Part shown: in pieces, positions 33,729 to 43,200 of the stretch
Layout: each line of letters opens with the position of its first letter
How positions within the stretch are numbered: position 1 is the stretch's first letter
Source of the DNA: Streptomyces carminius
Lineage (GTDB): Bacteria > Actinomycetota > Actinomycetes > Streptomycetales > Streptomycetaceae
Length of the DNA stretch: 64,000 nt
Direction: 5' to 3'
NCBI RefSeq assembly: GCF_002794255.1
Contig: NZ_PGGW01000058.1
Location: 292,624-356,623 of the forward strand
The notes under the pieces: model-generated
What the model saw: the letters and a program-made list of their open reading frames with translations, nothing else
Told to the model about the DNA's origin: nothing
Databases searched by the model: none
Position numbers and translations under genes: made by a program

Positions 33729-35624
33729 ATGACGGCGGACACACCGGCGGGCACGGCGGCGGCTCCCGCGGGCGTACGGGAACGCTGGGTCGACGGGGAC
33801 GGCGCACGGCTGCGGGTGGCCGAGCTGGGCACCCCGTCGGCACCGGACGGCGGGCGCCGCCCGACGGTGCTCCTGCTGCACGGCTACCCGGACACCAAGG
33901 AGCTCTGGCTGCCGGTCGCCGAGCGGCTCGCGGACCGCTGCCACGTGGTGCTGTACGACATGCGCGGCTGCGGCCGGTCCACCGCCCCCGAGCCGCTGCG
34001 CGGCGGCTTCACCCTGGAGAGGCTGACCGGCGACTTCCTGGCGGTGGCGGACGCGGTCAGCCCGGACGCCCCGGTGCACCTGGTGGGGCACGACTGGGGG
34101 TCGATCCAGGGCTGGGAGTTCGCCACGGTGGAGCGGACCCGCGGCCGGATCGCGTCCTTCACCTCGATCTCCGGTCCGTCCCTGGACCACCTGGGGCACT
34201 GGTTCGCCCGGCGGCTGACCCGGCCCGGCCCGCGCCGGGCCCTCCAGGCGCTCGGGCAGGGCGCCCGGCTCTCCCACGTGTGGGCGATGCAGGTGCCCGT
34301 GCTGCCGGAGGTGGCCTCGGGCGTGCTCTGGCCCGCCCTGGCCCGGCGCCGGGCCGCACGCGCCGCCGACGGGTACGGCGCGCGGCGCGCGTACGGCGAC
34401 GGGTACCCCACCGGCTCGCTGCCCGCCGACGCCGCGCACGGCGTCTGGCTCTACCGCGACAACCTGCCGGACCGGCTGCGCCGGCCGCGCGAGGACGCGT
34501 ACGCCCGGGTGCCCGTCCAGGTGATCACCCTCACCGAGGACCCCTTCCTCTCCCCCGCCGTCCACGACGGCCTGGAGCGGTGGGCGCCGCGCCTGGTGCA
34601 CCGGGCGCTGCGCGCCGGGCACTGGGCGCCGCGCACCCGGCCCGACCAGCTGGCCGACTGGATCGGCGCGTTCGCCGGGAGCGGCGCGGACCGCGCGCCC
34701 GGCGGACGCGCCGACACCCGCGCCGACTCCCGGGCCGGCGTCCCGGCCCTGGCACCCGTACGGCACCGGGCGCGCGATCCGTACGCCGAGCACTTCGGCG
34801 GCCGGCTGGTGCTGGTCACCGGCGCGGCCCGGGGCATCGGCCGGTCGACGGCGCTGGCCTTCGCCCGGGCCGGGGCCCGCGTCGTCGCGGTGGACATCGA
34901 CGCCGAGGACGTGGCGCGCACCGCCGAGCACGCCCGGCTCACCGGCGCGCCGCGGGCGTGGGCGGAGGTCGCCGACGTCTCCGACGGGCAGGCGATGGAG
35001 GAGCTCGCCGAACGGGTGGCCCGGAACTGCGGCGTGGTGGACATCCTGGTCAACAACGCCGGGATCGCCGCCGCCGGACCGTTCCTGGAACACAGCGCGG
35101 ACGACTGGGCGGCGGTGCTCGGCTCCAACCTGTGGGGCACGATCCACGGCTGCCGGCTCTTCGGGCGGCAGATGGCCGAGCGCGGGCAGGGCGGCCACAT
35201 CGTCAACGTCGTCTCCTGCGCCGCCTACGAGCCCACCCGCGCCCTGCCCGCGTACTGCACCTCCAAGGCGGGGGCGCTGATGCTCAGCGAGGTGCTGCGC
35301 GCCGAACTGGCCGGGGAGGGCATCGGAGTGTCGGCGGTCTGCCCCGGTGTCGTCAGCACCTCGATCCTGGACGACGCCCGTTTCCGGGGCCTCGACGCCG
35401 AGGAGCGCGAGCGCCGCCGCAAACGGGCCTACCAGGTGTACCGGATCCGCCGGTACTCACCGGAGAAGGTCGCCGACGCGGTGCTGCGGTCGGTGGTGCG
35501 CAACCGCGCGGTGGTGCCGGTGAGCCTGGAGGCGCGGGGCGGCCTGTGGCTGTCCCGGCTGGCGCCGCCCCTGCTGCGGGCGTTCGCCCGGATCAACGTG
35601 CGGGCGTCGGCCGCCCGGTCCTGA
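33729..35624 (+). CDS. EphD-like alpha/beta hydrolase - short-chain dehydrogenase fusion
   Basis: ATG 33729 with GGGAGGAG upstream. 631 residues. Hydrolase half (~1-320): oxyanion motif LHGYPDTKELW, nucleophile Asp in VGHDWGS (~121), acid in TLTEDPFLSP (~265) and His in AGHWAPRTRP (~296), the epoxide-hydrolase type triad. SDR half (~350-620): TGAARGIG (~363), NNAG (~440), Ser and YxxxK in CAAYEPTRALPAYCTSKAG (in part; ~500). The pairing is known in actinobacteria (M. tuberculosis EphD, from memory). Likely converts epoxide or hydroxyl lipids; substrate unknown. Confidence 0.9.
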   Translation: MTADTPAGTAAAPAGVRERWVDGDGARLRVAELGTPSAPDGGRRPTVLLLHGYPDTKELWLPVAERLADRCHVVLYDMRGCGRSTAPEPLRGGFTLERLTGDFLAVADAVSPDAPVHLVGHDWGSIQGWEFATVERTRGRIASFTSISGPSLDHLGHWFARRLTRPGPRRALQALGQGARLSHVWAMQVPVLPEVASGVLWPALARRRAARAADGYGARRAYGDGYPTGSLPADAAHGVWLYRDNLPDRLRRPREDAYARVPVQVITLTEDPFLSPAVHDGLERWAPRLVHRALRAGHWAPRTRPDQLADWIGAFAGSGADRAPGGRADTRADSRAGVPALAPVRHRARDPYAEHFGGRLVLVTGAARGIGRSTALAFARAGARVVAVDIDAEDVARTAEHARLTGAPRAWAEVADVSDGQAMEELAERVARNCGVVDILVNNAGIAAAGPFLEHSADDWAAVLGSNLWGTIHGCRLFGRQMAERGQGGHIVNVVSCAAYEPTRALPAYCTSKAGALMLSEVLRAELAGEGIGVSAVCPGVVSTSILDDARFRGLDAEERERRRKRAYQVYRIRRYSPEKVADAVLRSVVRNRAVVPVSLEARGGLWLSRLAPPLLRAFARINVRASAARS

Positions 35625-35670
35625 ACAAAGGAGGTGCGCGGCGCCGGGACGCCGGGCACCCTGTCCGTCC

Positions 35671-36219
35671 ATGGACGAACGGCGCATGAAGCGCGTCTCG
35701 AAGTACCTCTCCCGGCACCTGCGGCACGACCCCGGGCGGATCGGCCTGACCCTGGACGCCCAGGGCTGGGTCGCCGTCCCCCACCTGCTGGAGGCCGCCG
35801 CCCGCCACAACGTCCGCCTCACCCGCGAGGAGCTGGCCGAGGTGGTCGCCGGCAACGACAAACGGCGTTTCACGCTCGACGCCGAACGGGACCTCATCCG
35901 CGCCTGCCAGGGGCACACCGTCGTGGTGGACCTGGGTCTGCCGCCCGCCGAGCCGCCCGCGTACCTCTACCACGGGACGGTCGGGCGGAACCTGGCGGCC
36001 ATCCGCCGGGACGGCCTGCGGGCCATGGCGCGCCACGACGTCCACCTCTCCCCCGACCGGGAGACCGCCGCCGCCGTGGGGGCGCGGCGCGGGAAGCCGG
36101 TGGTGCTGCCGGTGGACGCCGGGGCGATGCACCGGGACGGGCACGAGTTCCGGGTGAGCGCCAACGGGGTGTGGCTGGTGGCGCACGTACCGCCGGAGTA
36201 CCTCCGGCTCCCGGGCTGA
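35671..36219 (+). CDS. kptA: RNA 2'-phosphotransferase (Tpt1/KptA)
   Basis: 182 residues. AAAGGAGG lies 35 bases upstream of the ATG, so the start is by family alignment (MKRVSKYLSRHLRHDP). The N-terminal winged-helix part (~1-95) contains the NAD/RNA-binding SKYLSRHLRHDP and GNDKRRF; the C-terminal ADP-ribosyltransferase-like part has LYHGT (~108) and RHDVHLSPD (~126). In yeast this enzyme removes the 2'-phosphate left by tRNA splicing using NAD; its role in bacteria, which lack that pathway, is unsettled. Confidence 0.93.
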   Translation: MDERRMKRVSKYLSRHLRHDPGRIGLTLDAQGWVAVPHLLEAAARHNVRLTREELAEVVAGNDKRRFTLDAERDLIRACQGHTVVVDLGLPPAEPPAYLYHGTVGRNLAAIRRDGLRAMARHDVHLSPDRETAAAVGARRGKPVVLPVDAGAMHRDGHEFRVSANGVWLVAHVPPEYLRLPG

Positions 36220-36293
36220 CCGCGTCCGGGCCCCCTCACCGGCCGCCCGGGGCGGGGACCTCGGGAACCCTGAGCCGCCATAGGCTCGGAGGT

Positions 36294-37202
36294 ATGAGCA
36301 GCCTGCGTCTGAGCACCGTGATCCTCCCCGTCCACCGCTGGCACGAAGGCGCCCGCGACCAGTGGACACGCGCCGAGGAGCTGGGCTTCCACACCGCCTA
36401 CACCTACGACCACCTCTCCTGGCGCGTCCCGTTCCGCGACGGGCCGTGGTTCGGCGCGCTGCCCACCCTCACCGCCGCCGCGACGGCCACCTCCCGCATA
36501 CGGCTGGGCACCCTCGTCACCTCGCCGAACTTCCGGCACCCGGTGACGCTCGCCAAGGAGCTGATCTCCCTGGACGACATCTCCGGCGGCCGGGTCACCC
36601 TGGGCATCGGCGCCGGCGGCAGCGGCTTCGACGCCACCGTCCTCGGCCGGGAGGCCTGGACGCCGCGCGAACGCGCCGACCGCTTCGCCGAGTTCGTACC
36701 GCTGCTCGACCGGCTGCTGGCCGAGGACGCGGTCACCCACCGGGGCACCCACTACTCCGCCGACGGGGCCCGCAACATCCCCGGCTGCGTCCAGCGCCCC
36801 CGCCTCCCCTTCGCGGTAGCCGCCACCGGCCCGCGCGGCATGCGGCTCGCCGCCCGGTACGGCCGGGCGTGGGTGACCACCGGCGACCCGAAACTGACCG
36901 AGGAGGGCACCCCGGAGCAGTCGGCGGCGGCCCTCCACGGCCAGCTCAAGAAGCTCGAAACGGCCTGCTCGGACACCGGCCGGAACGTCGCCGAGCTGGA
37001 CAAAGTCCTGCTCACCGGCTTCACCCCCGAACGCGGCCGCCCGCTGGAGTCCCTGGACGCCTTCGTGGACTTCGCCGGCCGCCACCGGGAGCTGGGTTTC
37101 ACCGAGCTCGCCGTCCACTGGCCGATCCCCGACTCCGGCTTCGCCACCGACCAGCGCGTCTTCGAACAGATCGCGACAGAGGCCCCGCGCCAGCTCCTCT
37201 GA
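36294..37202 (+). CDS. LLM-class flavin-dependent oxidoreductase
   Basis: ATG 36294 with GGAGG directly before. 302 residues in a luciferase-like TIM barrel: YTYDHLSWR (~34), IRLGTLVTSPNFRHP (~68), TLAKELISLDDISGGR (~85), GIGAGGSGFDATVLG (~104). Uses FMN or F420; Streptomyces has many F420-dependent members. Substrate not predictable. Ends just before the VapBC-type pair. Confidence 0.9.
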   Translation: MSSLRLSTVILPVHRWHEGARDQWTRAEELGFHTAYTYDHLSWRVPFRDGPWFGALPTLTAAATATSRIRLGTLVTSPNFRHPVTLAKELISLDDISGGRVTLGIGAGGSGFDATVLGREAWTPRERADRFAEFVPLLDRLLAEDAVTHRGTHYSADGARNIPGCVQRPRLPFAVAATGPRGMRLAARYGRAWVTTGDPKLTEEGTPEQSAAALHGQLKKLETACSDTGRNVAELDKVLLTGFTPERGRPLESLDAFVDFAGRHRELGFTELAVHWPIPDSGFATDQRVFEQIATEAPRQLL

Positions 37203-37252
37203 ACCGGATCTTTCACCCCGCTCGGGGCGCATATCGCAGTATGCTTCCTTCC

Positions 37253-37501
37253 ATGACCGACACGACACGCATCACCGTCACGCTTCCGACCGACCAGGTG
37301 ACCGAACTGAGGAAACTCACGGACAACGTCTCCGGCTATGTAGCCGCAGCGGTCGCCCGGCAGATAAGGCACCAACTCCTCGGCGCCGACCTGCAGAGGT
37401 ATCAGGAGGAACACGGAGCCTTCACCGAGGAGGAAATGAACGAGGCTTTCGCCAAGATCTTCGGCGGCACGGAAACCGAGGGACCGGCGAGCGCGGCTTG
37501 A
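37253..37501 (+). CDS. VapB/RHH-type antitoxin
   Basis: 82 residues. The N-terminus TRITVTLPTDQVTELRKL is a ribbon-helix-helix-like DNA-binding segment; the C-terminal half is acidic and helical (EEHGAFTEEEMNEAF) as expected for toxin neutralisation. The stop overlaps the toxin start (TTGA). ATG 37253 is preferred over ATG 37241 for family fit. A small hairpin CCCCGCTCGGGG lies at 37217-37228 in the promoter gap. Confidence 0.8.
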   Translation: MTDTTRITVTLPTDQVTELRKLTDNVSGYVAAAVARQIRHQLLGADLQRYQEEHGAFTEEEMNEAFAKIFGGTETEGPASAA

Positions 37502-37899
37502 ACAGGCACGTCGAGACCGCGGTCCTGGACTCCCAGGGGCTCTCTGCCTGGATCTCCCAGGAACGAAAACTGCTCACCATGGTGCAGGCCTTCCACAGGA
37601 TGGGCACCGACCTGGTCGTCTCCGCCAACACCATCGTCGAGGTCAGCCACGCACGGGTGAGCATGCCCCGGTTGCAGTGGACACTGTCCCGGGTCAGAGT
37701 GGAACCGGTGACCGAGCGAGCCGCCAGGGAGGCGGCCAGACTCCTGAAAGATGCCGGCCTCCACGGACACAAGTACGCCATCGACGCCACCGTCGCGGAG
37801 GCGGCGTTGCGCCAGCCCGGGCCCGTCGCGGTGCTGACCTCCGACGTGGACGACATGACCCGGTTGTGCGGCCACCGGGCCCAGATCATCGGGGTCTGA
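37498..37899 (+). CDS. PIN-domain toxin (VapC-like)
   Basis: TTG 37498 overlapping the antitoxin stop. 133 residues with the PIN acidic set: AVLDSQGLS (Asp ~10), VEVSHARV (Glu ~47), YAIDATVAEAAL (Asp ~95) and LTSDVDDM (Asp ~115). PIN toxins are metal-dependent RNases that cut tRNA or mRNA. Size and order (antitoxin then toxin, four-base overlap) match VapBC systems. Which RNA it cuts cannot be told. Confidence 0.85.
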   Translation: MNRHVETAVLDSQGLSAWISQERKLLTMVQAFHRMGTDLVVSANTIVEVSHARVSMPRLQWTLSRVRVEPVTERAAREAARLLKDAGLHGHKYAIDATVAEAALRQPGPVAVLTSDVDDMTRLCGHRAQIIGV

Positions 37900-37987
37900 C
37901 TGTCCGTGTCCATCCGGTTCCGGATGCGTTCGCCTCCTGTCTCATTCGGGCACCTTCATGCACGGCTGTGCGCGCATATGCGGGAGT

Positions 37988-38866
37988 ATGGTGACCGTGA
38001 CTCCTGCCCAGGACCTCCCGGCCACCCGCCCGCGCCTGATCGCCACCGATCTGGACGGCACCCTGCTGCGCGACGACAAGTCCGTCTCCGACCGCACGGT
38101 CGCGGCGCTCGCCGCCGCCGAGGAGGCCGGGATCGAGGTCTTCTTCGTCACCGGCCGCCCCGCCCGCTGGATGGGCGTGGTCAGCGACCACGTCCACGGG
38201 CACGGCCTGGCCATCTGCGCCAACGGCGCCGCCGTGGTCGACCTGCACCGCGGACGAGAAGTGGTGCACGTACGGGAACTGCTGCCCCCCACCGCCCTGT
38301 CGGTGGTGAAGGAGCTGCGGACGGCGGCCCCGGAGACGAGCTTCGCCGTCGAGCGGACCGCCGGCATCCACTACGAGCCCCTCTACCCCCAGTTCCACCT
38401 GGACCCCGGCGCGGTGGTGGCCCCGGTCGAGGAACTGCTGGCACCGGCTCTCGAGGAAGACCACGGACCGGTCCTGAAACTCCTGGCCCACCACACCGGG
38501 CTGACCCCGGACGACTTCCTGGACACCGCCCGCACCGCGGCGGGCCACCACGCCGAGTTCACCCGCTCCAGCCCCAGCGCGCTGCTGGAGATCAGCGGCC
38601 CCGGCGTCAGCAAGGCGTCCACCCTGGCGCTGTGCTGCGAGCGACGCAACGTCGCGCCCGAGGAGGTCGTCGCCTTCGGCGACATGCCCAACGACCTGGA
38701 GATGCTGACCTGGGCCGGCACTTCGTACGCCATGGCCAACTCCCACCCCGCCGTACTGGCCGCGACCACCCACCGCACCGCCGGCAACGAGGACGACGGG
38801 GTGGCCGCCGTCATCGAACGGCTGCTGGACCTGCCGTCGGCGATACGGCGGCCCGGAACCGCCTGA
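37988..38866 (+). CDS. HAD superfamily (Cof-type) phosphatase
   Basis: ATG 37988 (or GTG 37991) just before VTVTPAQDL; upstream residues to 37958 look non-coding. 292 residues with motif I DLDGTLLRDDKS (~18), motif II FVTGRPARW (~52), Lys in GVSKASTLAL (~203) and motif IV GDMPNDLEMLTWAG (~228). Similar in design to the gene at 17162 but only distantly alike. Sugar-phosphate or nucleotide phosphatase; substrate unknown. Confidence 0.9.
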   Translation: MVTVTPAQDLPATRPRLIATDLDGTLLRDDKSVSDRTVAALAAAEEAGIEVFFVTGRPARWMGVVSDHVHGHGLAICANGAAVVDLHRGREVVHVRELLPPTALSVVKELRTAAPETSFAVERTAGIHYEPLYPQFHLDPGAVVAPVEELLAPALEEDHGPVLKLLAHHTGLTPDDFLDTARTAAGHHAEFTRSSPSALLEISGPGVSKASTLALCCERRNVAPEEVVAFGDMPNDLEMLTWAGTSYAMANSHPAVLAATTHRTAGNEDDGVAAVIERLLDLPSAIRRPGTA

Positions 38867-39045
38867 ACGAGCGGCCCGGGGCCGCTCCCCCCGCCGACCC
38901 TGCGCGGGCCGCACGACGCACACCGGCCCCACCCCCGCATCCTGCCGGGCCCCCGCGGTGCCCGTCGGACCCGCACCCACCAGCGCGCCGGACCACGCGA
39001 CGCCCGTCGGACCCGCACCCGGCAGCGAGCGGGAGGGGACGGGGA

Positions 39046-39150
39046 GGGGCGGCCGTTCCGGACACTCAAGCGTGATTTGTGGCCAATGGATGGGTGAGGA
39101 AACGTGTTGCGGCAACGGCCGTAAATCATGCCGTCCGGAATGGCCGCCCC
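39046..39150. repeat. Palindromic element, copy 1 (105 bp)
   Basis: Ends are an 18-base inverted repeat with one mismatch: GGGGCGGCCGTTCCGGAC (39046-39063) against the complement of 39133-39150. A second pair of arms, TGATTTGTGGCC (39073-39084) and GGCCGTAAATCA (39117-39128), continues the pairing after a small internal loop. The sequence reappears inverted at 42189-42292. The surrounding ~60 bases upstream (38983-39045) are also about 94% alike, so a block of roughly 220 bases was duplicated. It lies between the HAD gene and the aldo/keto reductase start. 38867-39045 has only repeated CGTCGGACCCGCACCC units. Confidence 0.85.
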
Positions 39151-39284
39151 GGACCGGCCCCGACCCCCGCACGCACCGCACCCGCACCCCACCCGCACCC
39201 CGTGCACCCACCGCTTGCCCTGGAGCGCGCTCCAAGCCCCACCATGAGGTCCGCCAAGCGCACCGCACGACGAGAGGACCACCG

Positions 39285-40232
39285 GTGAGCGCACCGTACT
39301 TCGCCCTGGGCACCATCGACTTCGGCACCCGGCTGGACGCGACGGCGTCCATGGAACTGCTCGACCGCTTCGTCGAGCGCGGCGGCCAGTGGCTCGACAC
39401 GGCCAACTGCTACAGCTTCTGGCTGGACCCCTCCGGCACCGGCGGCCAGAGCGAGACCGTGATCGGCGACTGGCTCGCCGCCCGGCCCGGCATCCGCGAC
39501 CGGGTGCTGATCAGCACCAAGGTCCGCCAGCAGCCCACCGTGCCCGGCGACTGGCCGGACTCCGCCGAGGGACTGTCCGCCCCCGCCATCCGCCGGGGGC
39601 TGCACGAGAGCCTCCGGCGGCTGCGCACCGAGTGGATCGACCTGTACTGGGCGCACGCCGAGGACCGGAGCGTGCCCCTGGAGGAGACCGTCGGCGCCTT
39701 CGGCGAGGTGGTGGCGGACGGCCTCGCCCGCCGGCTCGGCGCCTCCAACCACCCCGCCTGGCGCGTCGAGCGCGGCCGGGCCGTCGCCCGCGAACTGGGC
39801 GTGACGGGCTGGACGGCCGTGCAGCAGCGCTACTCCTACCTCCAGCCCCGGCCGGGCGTCGTCCTCCCCGAGGACGGGCACATGCACGCGACCGAGGAGT
39901 CGCTCGACTACGTGCGCAGCGAGCCCGGGATGGACCTGTGGGTCTACTCCGCGCTGCTGTGGGGCTCCTACACCCGCGCCGGCACCGACAAACCGCTGCC
40001 CGAGCACTACGAGCACCCCGGCACCCGGCGACGGCTGGCCGTACTGCGGGAGATCGTCGCCGAGACCGGCGCCACCGCCAACCAGGTCGTCCTGGCCTGG
40101 CTGGCCGGGGGCGACCCGGCGATCGTCCCGATCGTCGGGGTGAGCCGGACCGGGCAGCTGGACGAGGCGTTCGAGGCGATGGAGCTGCGGCTGAGCGAGG
40201 AGCAGCGGGGCCGCCTGTCGGCGGCGGCGTAG
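39285..40232 (+). CDS. Aldo/keto reductase
   Basis: GTG 39285 with GAGAGG upstream. 315 residues in an AKR TIM barrel: DTANCYSFW (catalytic Asp/Tyr, ~43), LISTKVRQQP (catalytic Lys, ~78), the His in LYWAHAED (~125), GASNHPAWRVE (~154), and NADPH-binding VPIVGVSRTGQLDEA near the C-terminus (~283). Reduces carbonyls with NADPH; substrate unknown. The frame stays open upstream through the repeat element, but no start or ribosome site supports extension. Confidence 0.92.
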   Translation: MSAPYFALGTIDFGTRLDATASMELLDRFVERGGQWLDTANCYSFWLDPSGTGGQSETVIGDWLAARPGIRDRVLISTKVRQQPTVPGDWPDSAEGLSAPAIRRGLHESLRRLRTEWIDLYWAHAEDRSVPLEETVGAFGEVVADGLARRLGASNHPAWRVERGRAVARELGVTGWTAVQQRYSYLQPRPGVVLPEDGHMHATEESLDYVRSEPGMDLWVYSALLWGSYTRAGTDKPLPEHYEHPGTRRRLAVLREIVAETGATANQVVLAWLAGGDPAIVPIVGVSRTGQLDEAFEAMELRLSEEQRGRLSAAA

Positions 40233-40292
40233 CGGCGGGGGGCGCCCGCCACACGGGGCGACCCGCCTCGCGGGGCGACCCGCCTCGCGGCG

Positions 40293-43200
40293 TCACCCGA
40301 CCGCCGTGGTCAGCGCCCCCTCCGTGGCGCGCTCCCGCTCCAGCATCGCCCGGAACGGCCCGTCCAGCGCGGCCAGTTCCGCGTACGGCCCGCGCTGGAC
40401 CGTACGGCCGCCGTCGAGGACGAGCACCTCGTCCACCGCGTCCAGCCCGGCCAGCCGGTGGGTGATCAGCACGGTGGTGCGGCCCTCGGTGGCGGTCAGC
40501 AGGTCGGCGGTCAGGGCGTCGGCGGTGGCCGTGTCCAGGTGCTCGGCGGGCTCGTCCAGCACCAGGACCGGGAAGTCGGCCAGCAGCGCGCGGGCCAGGG
40601 CCAGCCGCTGGCGCTGACCGCCGGAGAGCCGGGCGCCGAACTCGCCGACCAGGGTGTCCAGGCCCTCGGGGAGGGTGGCGGCCCAGGTGTCGAGGCGGGC
40701 CGCGGCCAGGGCCGCGTGGAGTTCGGCGTCGGTGGCGGTGGTGCGTGCCAGGCGGAGGTTCTCGCGCAGGGTGCTGTCGAAGATGTGCGCGTCCTGGGCG
40801 CACAGGCCGACGAGGCGGCGGACGTCGTCGGAGGCCAGGGCGGTGGCGTCGGTGGCGGTGGCCGAGTCGGCGCCGAGGGTGTAGCGGCCGGCGACGGGGT
40901 CGAGGAAGCGCAGCAGGACGTGGGCGAGCGTCGTCTTGCCCGAGCCGGAGAGACCGACGACCGCGACCCGCCGTCCGGGGGTCAGCCGCAGGTGCATGTC
41001 CTGGAGGGCGGGGCGGTCACCGGGGTCCTGGCCCGGGTGGCGGGCCGTGACGCCGTCGAGCACCACGGGGAACGCGGCGGCGGGCGCGGGCGCGGGTACC
41101 GGGTGCTCCGGCTCGCGTACGGGCGCGGGGGCGTCGGTCACCTCGTGGACGCGTTCGGCCGAGCGGCGGGCCCGCTGCCGGTGCTGGGCGGCGAGCGGCA
41201 TCCCGGTGACCGCCTCGAACGCGGCGAGCGGGGTGAGGACCACCACGGCCATGAGGAGGCCGTCCAGCCGCCCGGTGTGCACGGCGGCGGCGCCGAACCA
41301 GGCGGCGGCGGTGACGGTGAGGCCCGTGGTCAGCGCCGTCAGGCCGCCGCCGAGGGCGGTGACGGCGCTGCTGCGGGCGGCGATGCGGGTGAGGGCCGCG
41401 TCGGCGGCCCGTACGGCGGCCAGGCGGCGGGGCAGCGCACCGGCGACGGTCAGTTCGGCGGTGCCGGTGAGCAGGTCGACGGTGCGGGTGGTGAGGGTGC
41501 CGCGGGCGGGGGCGAGCTGCCGCTCGGTGCGGCGGGCGACGGCGGCGGCCAGCGCGGGGACGGCCACTCCGGCGGTGAGCAGGCCCGCGGCGAGGGCCAG
41601 TCCGGCCTCGGGGAGCAGCCAGGTGGTGAAGCCGGTGGCGGCGAGGGAGACGGTGGCGGCGACGGTGGCGGGGAGCAGCCAGCGCAGGAAGTAGTCCTGG
41701 AGGGCGTCGACGTCGGCGACGAGGCGGGTGAGCAGGTCGCCGCGGCGGGTGCGGCGCAGTCCGGCGGGGGCGAGGCGTTCGAGGCGCGTGTACACGGCGA
41801 CGCGCAGGTCGGCCAGGACGCGGAACACGGCGTCGTGGGAGACGAGGCGCTCGGCGTAGCGGAAGACGGCTCGGCCGATGCCGAAGGCGCGGGTCGCGGT
41901 GACGGCGATCATCAGGTACAGGACGGGGGGCTGCTGGGAGGCACGGGAGATCAGCCAGCCGGAGACGGCCATGAGGCCGATCGCGCTGGCCAGTGCGAGG
42001 GCGCCGAGTACGAGCGCCAGGGCGAACCGGCCCCGGAGGGGGTGCGCGATCTCGCGGACCCGGGCGAGGGTGCTGCGCTGTGCGGGTGCGGGTGCGGGTG
42101 CGGGTGCGGGTGCGTCCGTGGGGGCGGGCGCGGGTGCGGGTGCGTGCGTGGGGGCGGGGGCGGTGCGTGCGGGGGTCGGGGCCGGTCCGGGGCGACCATT
42201 CCGGACGGCATTATTTACGGCCGTGGACGTGACACGCTCCTGATCCGCCCATTGGCCGCAAATAACGCTTGAGTGTCCGGAACGGCCGCCCCTCCCCGTC
42301 CCCTCCGGCACGCTGCCGGGTGCGGGTCCGACGGGCGTCGCGGGGTCCGGCGCGCTGCCGGGTGCGGGCTCGCTGCCGTCTGCGGGTTCGGTGGGTGCCG
42401 GGTGGTCCGGTGTGCCGATGGGGACGGGTGCGGGTCCGGAGGGCGCTGCGGCGGCGGAGCCGATGCGGATCACGCGGTCGGCCAGGGGGAGCAGCGCGGG
42501 GCGGTGGACGACCAGGAGGGTGGTGCGGTCGCGGGTGAGGCGGGCGATCGCGTCGACGACCTGGGCCTCGGTGGCGCCGTCGAGGGCGGCGGTCGGTTCG
42601 TCGAGGAGGACGATCGGGCGGTCGGCGAGGAAGGCGCGGGCCAGGGCGACGCGCTGGCGCTGGCCGGCGGAGAGACCGGTGCCGTTCTCGCCGAGGAGGG
42701 TGGTGGGGCCCAGGTCGGCCGCTCCGGCGTCGTGGAGGGCCCGGAGCACTTCGGCGTCGGTGGCGTCGGGGCGGGGGAGGCGGACGTTGTCGGCGATCGT
42801 CCCGGCGAACAGGTGGGGGTGCTGGGGGACCCAGGCGATCTGGGAGTGCCAGGTGGGCGGGGCGAGGGTGGTCAGGTTTGTGCCGTTGACGAGGATGCGG
42901 CCGGTGGTGGGGGGAGTGAGACCCAGGAGGGTGCGGAGGAGGGTGGTCTTGCCGCAGCCGGAGGGGCCGGTGAGGGCGATGGTCTCGCCGGGGCTGATCG
43001 TGAGGGTGGTGGGCGGGAGGGAGTCGGTGGTGCGGCCCTCGTGGCGGACGGTGAGGCCGTCGAGGGTGAGGGTGGCGGTACGGGCGTCGGGGGCGGGGTG
43101 CGTGCCGGGGGTGGGGGGTGCTGTTTCGAGGAGGGTGAAGACCTCGTCGGCCGCGGAGAGGCCTTCGGCTGCGGCGTGGTAGTGGGTGCCGACCTGGCGC

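Noticed and set aside
38958..39284. N-terminal extension of the aldo/keto reductase through the repeat element
   Set aside because: Start with ribosome site at 39285 matches the AKR family N-terminus.
40458..42272. 604-codon Gly-rich frame on the plus strand
   Set aside because: Antisense shadow of the cydDC linker and CydC domain.
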